Positions 1 through 11,000 of a DNA stretch of 64,000 bases are shown here, piece after piece. This DNA is from Edolisoma coerulescens (taxonomy: Eukaryota; Chordata; Aves; Passeriformes; Campephagidae), in the NCBI GenBank assembly GCA_013397115.1, contig VWZW01006262.1, forward strand, positions 248,001 to 312,000, given 5' to 3'. The notes below the pieces were generated by a model. That model ran no database searches and had not been told where the DNA came from. It worked only from the letters and a program-made list of their open reading frames with translations. Each line of letters opens with the position of its first letter. Within the stretch, counting starts at the first letter, position 1. A program made the translations under genes and the position numbers.

Positions 1-2107
1 TATTAGCAATACCATGCATAACTTTCAAACAAACACTGGCAGACAGTAAACACACTGGCGATTCCTCTGCAACCTTTCCTCACTCCCCCTTTTTGATGTG
101 CGATAATTAAATACAATCTCAGTTTCTGTAAGATACTAAGCACCCACATTTAAAGACAACCTTTTATTTCCTTTCTTTCCAGAATAGCTATAGGTCCTTA
201 TAGTCTAATCATAGACACTGAAACCTGCTACTTATGCTTCAGGTATGGTGCTGGGGAAGAAATTGTTTTAATTTTTTTCAGACATATCAGTTGGTCTAAC
301 ACAACACACTTTCTCTGTCAACAAGCTCTATCCAACTCCAGTGCATATCACCTGCACTTTTCGGAACTTGAGAAAAAAGAAAATCATATCGTGTTTTTTC
401 CTCAGTGTGCCAGACTTGCTTATAAACAGAGAGGGAGAAAGGGAGAGAGAAAGAGAAGCCTTTACATTCACAGTCAATTATTAACCTAAGTAACCAAAAC
501 CACACAAGCACAGGGACCCAGGCTTCCCACCAGCATGTCGGCCGCTGAACTAGAGGAGTGCCCTGAACTCCTCTTGCCTCCTGCTCCCACTGATTCAGCT
601 CTGAGGCTGCTGTGTGAGACTGCTCCCCCTTATCATTTCTCAGGAGCAAAGAAACGTTTTGCTCCCTACCCCAGGTACCCCTGTTGCTCCCTCCTTACAA
701 ACCCAGCTTGCAGAACTTGCTAGGAATTATACCAAGGCTTCCCTTTTTCTCCTCAATTATTTTTCATGTGAATCACTTTTGCAGCATATCTGACTTGCTG
801 GTCCTTCCAGTAGTTGGCAGGAATGCCCATTTAGCATGATGAATGCTTTACAGCCGTGCTGACCCTCAAGAAACCATTGAGCTCTGCTGTGTTATTGGGA
901 GCCAGCAGTGAGCTGGCTTGGGCTGAGCTGGCAGGGACACAGTGGTGTGTCCGAACTGGCCACAGCTGCCCCAGCACTGTCCTAGCTACTCTGGAGGTGT
1001 TTCTGGCCTGCAAGCTGTGCTACCTTACCCAGTGTTTTCTGAAGAAATAGAACATTCCTGTTCCTTTGTATTGCTTCTTTGCTCCTAGAGGGAAAAAGAA
1101 AGTAATTTTTCTATGGCTCAAAGCATGTGGGATGCACATTTGTTCATTTGCACATGCAAACACAAGTACACACCCAGGGAAAGCAGTTCTGTAGAAGGCT
1201 AAATAGGTTCTTTCCCCGTGATTTGCTCTGAAACACTGTGGGCTGGTGGCAGACACTTCTGGATTTGAAAAGGCAAGGAGGAATTGTTTACCACCTGCAT
1301 CAGTCCCACACGCCACTTGTGCCTGTTCCTAAGAAACCAGGATGAACTTTCCACTTGCTGGAGTTTATGTGGCTCTGCCCTCATCTCATCCCAAAACTTC
1401 TCTATTCACTTTAACCTTCAGCTTATGCTGGTCTGGCCCACTTCCACTGCAACATCTCTGGTACTGTAATTTGGTTACGTCACACAGCACACGGCATGGA
1501 CTGCTTATTTGAATACTAATGTGAGCTGGTGGGGCAGTTTTACTGCAGCAATAGTCCCCTTGTGCTGTGTGATGTCATGCTGTGGTTTAAAGGTATTTTT
1601 ATACTGCCTGTGCTTTGCAGTGATTTTCAGTAATACACATCTCTGTGCGTAGATTGATCTGTTACAATTGTAATGGTGTTGAGTATTTGCACTATGTTGT
1701 ATGCGGTCTTGTTGTAGGTAAGATGCAGGGAGCACTACTGGGTTACCACGCAGTACAGAAAAGTGTGCTTTGCAGAATAGCAGGTGTTTGGGGAGTGCCG
1801 CAGAGCCTCACATCCCATTGTGCAGGTTGTGTGGCTTCACTGTATCACGTCTTGAAGGGTTTGGTCTGTCACTGTATTGGGGCAATGGGTTTCTCCGTGT
1901 GTTGCTGTATCCTGTAGAGCAAATGAGGTGCTCGGGAGCGCCTGCGGGTCGCTGTGTGGTGTGGCAAGGTGTGTGTGAGATCTCGTGTCAGTCTCTGTAG
2001 GTGACTGTAGGGCAGCTGTATGCAGGTGTTTCACAACTTCATGGGGCAAGGGCTGTGCTGTGGCCCTGGTCATTGCACCACGGTGCAGGTTGGGTACAAT
2101 TTCTCTC
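1..2107. other. 5' flank of the CpG island, no gene seen
   Basis: Non-coding flank. It contains a 31-bp pure purine run at 428-458 and otherwise unique-looking sequence. The G+C and CpG content starts to rise from about 1.9 kb towards the island. Open frames here are short (under about 100 codons), overlap on both strands and match no family I know. Whether this is intergenic DNA or an upstream PARD3B intron depends on where the first coding exon lies. Confidence 0.55.
428..458 (+). repeat. Pure polypurine (GA-rich) tract
   Basis: Thirty-one consecutive purines of mixed GA and GGGA units, bounded by C on both sides. It is a simple low-complexity tract about 1.7 kb upstream of the CpG island. 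Such mirror-like purine runs can form triplex DNA, but no function can be read from the sequence. Confidence 0.8.
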
Positions 2108-2740
2108 TTAGGTGTATTTTGTGTGCCACAAGGCCTGTTCGATGCGCGGGGGGTGCTCTGTGCCTACCGCGGTACAGCCCAGCGCGGTTCCGGCGGGAGG
2201 GCTGCTCGGCCCGCCGGGCACACAACTCTCCGTGCCCCGCAGAGCTCCGCGCTCCAGCGCCAGCCTTTCACGCCGGTGGCTGCCGGCGCCACCGGGCTGG
2301 GTGCTGCGGCGCGGGTGCACCCTGGGTGCCCGCTCCGCACAGCGCGGCGTGCGGGAAGCACCCATCCTCCGACCTCACGGAGAAGACGCCGCCGCCCAGG
2401 GCGCGGACCCGCGGCCCCTTTAAGCCCGGCCCGGCGCTCCGTGCCCCCGGCGAGCGCCACCGCCGCCCGCGGCCGCCCCGCCCGGCCCGGCCCNNNNNNN
2501 NNNNNNNNNNNNNNNNNNNNNNNNNNNNNNNNNNNNNNNNNNNGGGAAGGGCCGGGGCCGGCGCGGGGGGTGGCCGGGCTGGAGGGGCGCGGAGGGGCGG
2601 GTGGGCTGCCGGGCCCTGCGGCCGTGGGGCCCGCGGGCACCGTGCCCCTGCCTGAGTGCCCCTGCCGGGTACTTTGCGTGAGCAGCTGATGCCGGCGGGC
2701 TGGAGCGTGTCCCGCTCAGCTGCCCAGCCAGCATGGCTGT
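2108..2740 (+). promoter_or_regulatory. PARD3B: CpG island, candidate PARD3B promoter region
   Basis: This is the only extended block rich in G+C and CpG in a window that is otherwise AT-rich and CpG-poor. It holds GC boxes (Sp1-type) on both strands, for example CCCCGCCC at 2476-2483 and GGGGCGGG at 2594-2601. A TATA-like TTTAAG lies at about 2419. A GTGAGC at 2678-2683 would be a good splice donor for a first exon. The island lies about 25 kb upstream of a + strand PARD3B coding exon with no other gene recognised between, so I assign it to PARD3B by inference. The orientation is not proven; CpG-island promoters are often bidirectional. A 50-N gap (2494-2543) interrupts it. No MKVTVCFGRT-like first coding exon is visible in the sequenced part. 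Confidence 0.6.
2494..2543. other. Assembly gap of 50 N
   Basis: A run of 50 N sits in the most GC-rich part of the CpG island, between C-rich and G-rich flanks. This is a typical dropout point for short-read assemblies of bird genomes. The true length is unknown. If it really is 50 bp it cannot hold the roughly 120-bp PARD3B first coding exon. Confidence 0.99.
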
Positions 2741-3995
2741 TACTGCTGTGCGCGTTGACTAACAAACTTGAAACAGACACGAGCGTAACAATAAGTTAAT
2801 TTCATTCAAGCTTGTGTTTTCTGGCATCAGCTGCTCAGTGAGGTGCTATCTGCATGGGAAGGTGATTTCCTTTACATGAAAGCAGCGCTTAAGTTTTTCT
2901 TTGGTTGTACCTAATTGAGCATAAAAATATTTTTTCTTTTTTCCTCCAAGAGGCAGGTGCTGAAGGCTAATGGGGTACTGTTGAGTATTGATGAAAGGCC
3001 TAGTGTTGAAAATACTGTTTGTGAAAGAGATTCCAATTACAAACCCTGAATTAAGGGCTTGAAGCATTGTTCATCTTCCTCAGACGTCTGAGTAAAAAGT
3101 ACGGCCAACATCTCATGGGATCTGTTTTGTGACATGTGCTAGTTTTTTATGGGCCCAGTCAATTGTTTGATATCCTGAACACAAAACTGGAAGTAAATTC
3201 TTGTTCTTGCCGGTTTAGTTTGAGAAAAACTTGCTACTGGTATGTTAAATATATCATGAACAGCTGAGGCTGCTCTAGTAGAGATTGCTGTGGTCTCCAT
3301 GTTGGTCCTTCTGAGCAAGTGTCATGCTTTAACCTGCCTTAAGACACAAAGAGCTTGACAAATATTTTGTATGAAGTCTTTTTTCTTAATGATGTTGTCT
3401 GTGTGTAGCAACTACAAAATGTTTATAGAATTCTTGGTGCTGCTAGAGCCAATAGTCAGTGAGATCTTTTGCACTGAAGTGTAGTTCAGAGGACTAAAAT
3501 ATGCCTTCAAGAGAGGGGCTTCATCAGAAACAGAATTACTTTCAGCTGTGTTGAATTTAGAAATTTACAAATTGATTTCAGCTTTGATTTGTGCTTGTGA
3601 TGACATTGGAATTAGTCTCATGATGATGGCTTAAAGGTGGCCTACAAAGCCTTTCTATGAGTATTTCAAATCCATTTCCTTCTCTACTCTTTATTTACTT
3701 TTTCCATTCCCTTAGAAAGGAGTAGAAGGGTGCCTGCTTTTCTAGGTGAAGCCATGACTGTTCTAGAAGGCTCGATAAGCACTTATGGGACAGAAATTCC
3801 AACAGTGTGAGAAAGCTTCAGATAAATGCCAGGCGCTTAAGGTGTACTACAGTTCTCGTGAATTTGTAACCAATTTGCTATTGAAGTAGTATCTAAAGAA
3901 ATGGGGTTTTTTTATGCCTAGCAGTCGTCTCCTATGTGCCCTTCAGTGTGAGGTCAAAATCACCAGCCTTCTTTATAGGACAGCCAGAGGCCAGA

Positions 3996-4037
3996 GTCCA
4001 TGTTTCTGACCTTGTAGTCCATGTTTCTGACCTTGTA
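3996..4037 (+). repeat. Exact tandem duplication of a 21-bp unit
   Basis: The 21-base unit starting GTCCATGTTTCTG occurs twice head to tail (3996-4016 and 4017-4037) with no mismatch. Perfect identity suggests a recent slippage event, a copy-number polymorphism or an assembly duplication. Confidence 0.95.
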
Positions 4038-4067
4038 TTTCTTCCTTTGCAAATAAGCTGGTTTTGG

Positions 4068-4082
4068 TTTTTTTTTTTTTTT
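4068..4082 (+). repeat. Poly-T run (15)
   Basis: Fifteen uninterrupted T. It could be the reverse-strand tail of an old retroposed sequence, but nothing recognisable adjoins it. Confidence 0.85.
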
Positions 4083-4314
4083 GGGCTTATTTCCTTATAG
4101 AAATGTTGAATTCTTTATTCTGCATCATAGCTGGACTAAGTGGGTACGGGCCAGTTTGTTCAAAAATTGCTAATCACCTTGAGTAATGGAGCTTCAGAGC
4201 TAGAGTTTATACAAGGACGTGTGAAGAGGCAGAGTGGGGGAGCAGCCTAAGGACTTGAAAAGCAGAACAGGTTTTCATTCAAGTCACTAAAATAAAGTTT
4301 TATGCCTTGTGCAT

Positions 4315-4335
4315 CCTCCCTCCCTCCCTCCCCCC
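4315..4335 (+). repeat. (TCCC)n microsatellite
   Basis: About four tandem CCTC/TCCC units ending in a C run. Simple repeat. Confidence 0.85.
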
Positions 4336-7300
4336 ATTCACTAGAAATGTAAACAGTTTTGTTGTAGTGCTTTGATTAGCTAGCTTCCAATCTACAAGGT
4401 TTGCAGTGCAACTGGCCAAAAAGATAAATTTCATCTTATCTTGACAAGCATCATTCAGCATTAGATTGCTTTCCTGGGGGAAAATTTGGGGGTGGTAAAA
4501 TAGATCATGCAGATGTCTCAAACAATTAATTTTATTACCTTCTGGAGTATTTTTTGTCTGATGTAACATGATGGATTGGGTGTTTTGCCACTTTCCTTCT
4601 ATTGGCTCTTTCTAAAATTAACTTTCTTAAAAAAATGTAAAATCTTACAAGGAATGGGATTATCACAAGATAATCAGCAGCTAAAATGTGCTGTGAGGTG
4701 TGCACATAAACAGGTTTGTGCTAAAGATAACTGAATATTTGTTTTTCATTTCAAAATATTTAGAATGTTTGGAATACTTTCTGTGACAGAATGCTGCTCT
4801 TTCTGTTGGCATGTTAAATGTTCTTTTTGTAAGTTTTTTTGAAGTGTTAAAATCTTTTAAGAGAACTAAGTGGAAAATTTTATTGTTTAAGTGCCTGAAG
4901 TATTTGGAGAGGGAAGGAGAATTGATACAAGGAATATCTTTCATAGTTCTAGAAGGGAAAATGAAAAAGGTAGCTAGGATAGAAGCTTTAGGAACTTTTT
5001 ATTAGTTATGGTACTGTCAAATACCACAAAAGTGTGTGAGAGGCTCTGCATTTTGGGAGTTGTTCCGGAAGTCTAGTTTTGCTATTACACTGCAGTCACT
5101 TGTCTGGCAAAGGGGAAGATACAAGATTAGAGTATTAATCCATGTGTATTGTAAAAGATTTGATTATATGTATACAACTAAATTTTTTTAAAATTGATTT
5201 AAACTGCTTTGCACTTCTTTATACTTGTAATGAGAGAAAAGTTGATGCAGTAAATGATTAAGTCTCTCATTTCTGTGAGACTTTTGGTAGGCAGTTGAGA
5301 ACTCGTTGGGCAGTTGCTTATTGTAGCCTCCTGTGTTTCCTTAGCAAATTTGATTTAGTTTCATGATTGGGCTGTGTTGGCAGGGTTTGGCCGTGAAGGC
5401 TCAGTTGCCTTAGTTAATGCAGTTGCTTGGTTAACTGAACCAAAACACTGGGCCAATTTCAGTTGAGAAATCAGGAATTATTTTTTGATGCTACTGAATT
5501 TAGTGGCTGTTAGAGGTACTGTTGTGTTTTTGAATGGGCAGATCCTGTGTGATTCACTGGAGGATACAGTAACTCTCTGGACTTAAAAACTTTGTATTAC
5601 AGTATCAACTAAGAGATTTCTATGGTCTGGATTTTGTGATGTGAATAGTAGATGTTTAAGCAATTTTTTTGTTGTTCAGCTGCTTTGTGAGAATTGTAAA
5701 TAAATTTTCAGGGAAGTCACTGTCATCTCAGAAAGTGGCTTGATTTTCAGTAGAATGAATTTTGTTGGAAATCTTGTGACTCAGGATCTGCTCTTGTTGC
5801 TGTTTAGTAATGTACATTAAGGCTTCCTGCTGACAGGTAGATACAGTAGGATTAATGATTCCTTATCGTCAGCCCAGTCCCTAACTTGATATTTTGTTGC
5901 CTTGGGGAGCAGTTGTGTGTCATCTGTTGCATTTGTGATTCTCTGCTTGAGTGAGAACAGATGTACTGCAAAATAGTTGAACTGCTGTGCCTGGTACTGT
6001 GTTTGCTTCTCTGCAGCTGTAAGACATAGCCTTGGATGCAGGACAAGGTACCTTGTTGATTGTTTTCCAGTCAATTGTCAGAGACTTTTTTTTTTTCCCC
6101 TCCCCTGAGTATGTGAATGAGAGGGAAAAATAGGGGTTCTGGGTCAGCACAGAACGGTTTCATGGGCTCCTGTGATATTGTCTGGATTTGCATGGTCCTG
6201 TTGAAATCAATTCCTTAAAATGCATGTGGGGCTAAATGCACCCAGGGTAGATGTACTGTTGTGCTCACATCTCTCCCCTTGGAAATGCTGTTCCCCCATG
6301 TTAGAGGCAACAGTTGAATTACCAGCTTTTGTAGTGGAGCCCTTGGCTCAGCTGGAGATCCTTGCTTGCTGTCTCAGAGGTCTTGAGTGTTGTTGGTGCA
6401 GAAAGTGATGTCTGCCCAGGGAAATGAGAGTAGCAAGTGAAGTCCACAGTGACTTCCCTTTAAGCTGCAGTGAAACTTTTCTGAGGAAAATGTGTAAAAC
6501 ATCTTGCTGCTCCAGATGTTCTTTATCTCTCTGGGGGAGCCAGGGACCGGAAAGTGGTGGTTATTATTTGTGTATTCATTTACTCATGTTTGTATACACG
6601 GGACTTACCTGTGTGGCTTGATTGAAGTGACTGCTTTGGCTGTCTGAAGTCTTGTTCATGGAAGCCAGCTGAATGGGTGGGACGTGGAAGTCATGTAGCA
6701 GAATTAATAAGCACTGCAATTTGTGGTTTAAAATTTGTCACTTTAAGCACAGTTAATTCTTGAGTGGTTCACTCTCAACAGCCTTTTTGGGCCTCCTTTG
6801 GGAATGCTGATAGAGACAGTCAAATACTAGTTGCCCTGTCTCCCAGGAACTTGATCTCCACTTGTAACAGTCATTAGAGTGTGTCTTTCCATTCATGAGA
6901 AGATACAGAGGCCAGCAGTTAGTCCTGGAATGGTAATGAGAATTTTGATTGGCAGGCAGACGGAGCAGGAAGCAGCAAGATAGGTTAATTCAAGAATGGT
7001 GTGGTTTTGATTAGAATGAGAAAAAGCAGATAGTTTGGGTTGTATTGATGATCTTTCCCAAACTAGATGCATTTAAAGAGCTAATGCTGCAGCATGATTG
7101 TTTGTATAATTTTGTGAGTCCTACTAATGAAATACTTTCTCAGTTTCTTTCTGTTCCTGCTTGCTGACCACATGACAATTAGTGTTCTGGAATTAGGTAT
7201 TGCTGTTGTAAATCAGCCAGCAAACAGAAGGAGAACTAAATGTTCTTGTAGTTTCTCTAAATTTATTTGGAATAGGGAGAATGACAATTTATTTTGACTT

Positions 7301-8030
7301 TTAACTCTATGCTTACAAATGATGTTTGCAAAACCAGAAGACTTCTTCAGCCGATATATGTGAAAAGTTCTGAAAGAAGTCCTTTTTTTTATGACCATTT
7401 TTTCTGTTTTGGGCAAATTGCAAGTATTTAGTCCTTTATAAAGGTAGAGTAATGGAGTTGTATTTGTGTGGCACTTGTGTACTTTTGTCTTGGGCCTGTT
7501 CTCTAGGTTTGGACTTTTTCTGTGTCCCAGTTTGTCTTAGTTTATTTTATTTTTTTGCTCTAATAGAGATGGGGTAAATCCATAATCTTTTTTTACCAAA
7601 ACAATTCTAAGCTCTGTCTTCAAGTACTTTTTTTTTTGCTAGCAATTACTTTAACTATTAATCCCCCTATTTTTCTTAGTATGTTTAATCGGCTACAGTA
7701 TGTTAATGAGCTTATACACTGTTTTGGCAATTGATATATTTCAATGAACAGTTTGATGGTTATTTCTGCATTCATTTGGAGTTGTCTGCTATGATACTGT
7801 ACTAAAAAATGAGACTATAACTTGATACACTGTTTTCCCATTACTGTTGTATGAGTTTGAGTAACTGACTCATTTTTAGGAACACAGGCTATATAAGTAG
7901 GGGAAGTAAAGAAAATGGAAGGAGACAAATTATTTCAGAAACTGATTATTGACTTAAAAACTCTAGTGGTGATATTTCATTGAGACTGGAAACATCTTTC
8001 AAGTGGCAGAACTTTGGGTCCCTTAAAGAA

Positions 8031-8063
8031 TTTTCTGGGTCACTTTTACAGTGACCCAGAAAA
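8031..8063. repeat. Perfect inverted repeat: 13-bp arms, 7-nt loop
   Basis: TTTTCTGGGTCAC (8031-8043) is followed after TTTTACA by its exact reverse complement GTGACCCAGAAAA (8051-8063). The arms pair completely, so the transcript could fold a stable short stem-loop. The stem is too short for an ordinary pre-miRNA hairpin, and no flanking pairing was seen. Its role is unknown. Confidence 0.9.
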
Positions 8064-11000
8064 ACTGAGAGTTAAAAAGTGCTTGCCTTTTAATCATTTT
8101 CGTGTAAAATGTCTGCTGCTGTGTTGTATCATAGCCACTGGTGTTGAGGTAACAAGATTTTTGGTAGATCTTCAAGCTCCTTTTCTCTTTCCTCACAGGT
8201 GTTTGTAATCTATTCTGAAGAACTGCCATTGAACTTAGACTTGCCATAGAAAATGTCTTCTAGGACATTCTGTACTTACGTAACGTGAAAAATATTTTTT
8301 TGGATCCCCTTTTTCCTTATAAGAAATTGACTACTGCCGGGAATGGGCTTTTGGCTGAATATTGAGTTACCTGATGTTAGTGTGTTTCAGGGGAGCTCAC
8401 TTGAAGGGTAGAGCTGGATAAAACTGGTGGATTCAATAGGCAAAAGGAGAGTAACCTGTCCTGGAAATACTGCAGGTCAGACTTCAGTGTATGTGATAAT
8501 ACTGAGTGTCCATTTTTTTTTCTCCCAGATCATATTTATCAAGTTCTGAGTACTATTCAGTTGTTACTAACTGAGAGACAGCAAAGATTTGTGTAGTAGT
8601 TGAATGTTAAATCAGTCATAGGAGGAAACCATTGAAGAGCAGTAGAGAGTTCTCAGTAGTGGCTACTTGTTGTTGCTCTTTGCCAAGTTGAAGATGATCT
8701 CTGAGTAGACTTGTAGGAATTTGTGAAGAAGGAATTTAAACCTCAAATGGTATTTCTGGCATGGAATGGAACTCGGAGGTGCTTTTGCTTGCTGCATAAA
8801 ATGCAATTTTAATGGATTTTTTTTGCTTAAGTATCTGGAAATGGAGGGTGGTGTTCTACTGATATTTTCTGAAAAACATAATGTTTTTGTTTTAACAGAT
8901 AGAGATTTTAATTATTTGGGCATAATGTTTTATGTTGTGTGACTATACTTTCCTCCTTACTCATTCAGTATGATAGGTCAGTTGAATTGCAACATACTGT
9001 GCTGTCTGGCATCCTGCTACTGAAGCAGCAGATTTCCTCCCCCGTTGAGCAGAACATTCTTTAGGCTTTCCTAATGATTCGAGTGTCAGAACTGCAGCTT
9101 TCCTAGGCATGAAGACCTATTGCTTCATTATTGTAAACTCCCTCGAACCCCCTATAAAGATGCCTGTGTTTCATCCTTAATGAATATGATAACACTAAAG
9201 GTCTTGAGCAATTAGTATCATTGAAAACAGATTCTGCTTTGTATTTTTATATTCCATTCTTGAATCTTGCTTATGCATAAGGATATACCCATTTTATGTC
9301 AGGGAACTGACTGAACAGAAATGACAGGCTCATGTGAATGGCTTATTAATAGAAATTGTCTTGTAAATTCCACTGAACTAGACAGTGCCCTGAATACATT
9401 GATAAACTGAGGAAGCTGCTTCATGTGAGAAATTTAGAAATTCACCATGTTACAAGAACTTTTGGAAAAAAAAGCCTGTGCAGTATTTGTGTAATGTTGT
9501 CATTAATAAAAGCATTTTTTGTTCCCCTCAGGTTATATGTTGTTGTGGTAGTTCTGTATACCTTATCATCAGTACTTTATCACTTCAATAACTTTTTTGT
9601 AAAGGAAACTTAGTATTATAAGAAATTACTGCTTGCACTGGATAGGATTTTTTTGGACTGTTGTCCTCATTTTAAAGAGACAGTATGTAAGACTTGATTT
9701 TGTAAATGTTTGGGGCTTTTTTTTCCCCTTTATGCCTAATCATTGTGCTTTAGACACCTCCATGAAGGGAACTGTTGTAATGTTTTAATGGAATCAGAAT
9801 GACTCTGCCTTCCCAGTGTAAACCCGCAATTGTTATGTCACCAGTAAGTCCATCCGTTCAGAACTGATGACTTGGCTTTGTTGTGGCAGGTGCCACAGCA
9901 CTGCTCCAGTGCTCGACTTGCTCTTGGGAATGCTCCTGGATTGGGAGGTTCAGACAAGCTGCTTGTTGGTTTCAGGAGAATGCACTGGCAGCATTTGTTG
10001 CCACAGGCAGATTTCATACCTCAGTGTTTTCCTTTATTGGTTGTTATGTGTATGAAAAAGAAAACTACAGAATGCTTGAGTGAGCGTGCTTCTTACAGCC
10101 TATAACAAGGATACCGTTGGAATGAAGAGCAGACAGGGAGGAAGATGGATGATTGTACTCTTACAGAGACTGATATTTGGAATCACAGAATGCAGTCTGA
10201 TGGGTGGAAGCTAACAGCTGGCACTGTATTCCCTCTTTTTCCTGGCTTGGGATTTGACCTCAAAGATGAGGCTCCATCGAGCCAAATGGTTTTGCAGTAC
10301 AGGTTATCTGATAGAATAGAATGTTTTTCAGATTACCAATAAAATACTACCTGTTGGTGAATCGTAATACACACCCTTCCTATCATTTTCCTTTACCAAA
10401 ATGCAGTAATTTCTCAATCAGTAGAAGAAAATGGAATGCTTAAAGAAGAATTAGATGCAATCCCAAGAAACAGAGATCTGCATTCCTTGAAAATTTTGTG
10501 GCTTTATTTTTTTACTTTGACTAATCAGTTTCTCTACTCATGTCTCTTTCCTAAAACCTTAAAAGACCTTCACATTGTTGTAGAAGATAGTATCTTGTTC
10601 TCATCAATCCATCAACAGCTGAGTTGGTCTTCATTAGCAAACTTAAACATCTAAATTATTCCCTTCATTAACAAACGTAAACATCTCAGATTTTCTGAGA
10701 GGAGACAAAAAATCCTTTATATAATCATCTCCTGTTTCTTTTGAGTGTCAATGTACAGGTCAAGTAAGAGTAGTTCCAGCTCAAAAAAAGTTAGAATCCA
10801 GCAGGTGTCTGATTGGACCTTTGAAGGAGAGACATAAATCCTGATGGGTTAATCTGATGTGTATGGTGTATTTGTTCTGTATCCAAACTCTGGAGCACCC
10901 ACCTGTAGACTGTCTTACAATTAAGGGTTATTTCTTATAAGCTGGGCGTGGATTTATGCTTTCTCATTACCTGTGAGAAGTACTGGTAAAATAGTTAAAT

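Larger units (their letters stand above)
2741..8030 (+). other. Presumed PARD3B intron 1, proximal part; no exon seen
   Basis: AT-rich non-coding sequence. It contains a 15-T run (4068-4082), a (TCCC)n tract (about 4315-4335), and an exact 21-bp tandem duplication (3996-4037). I see no frame with recognisable protein similarity and no credible exon. The first coding exon expected for PARD3B is absent here. Confidence 0.55.

Noticed and set aside
1985..2780. Several long overlapping frames (up to 234 codons) on both strands through the CpG island
   Set aside because: GC-rich sequence has few stops and the frames read through 50 unknown bases. All are Pro/Arg/Ala/Gly-rich in several frames at once, which is typical of non-coding CpG islands.
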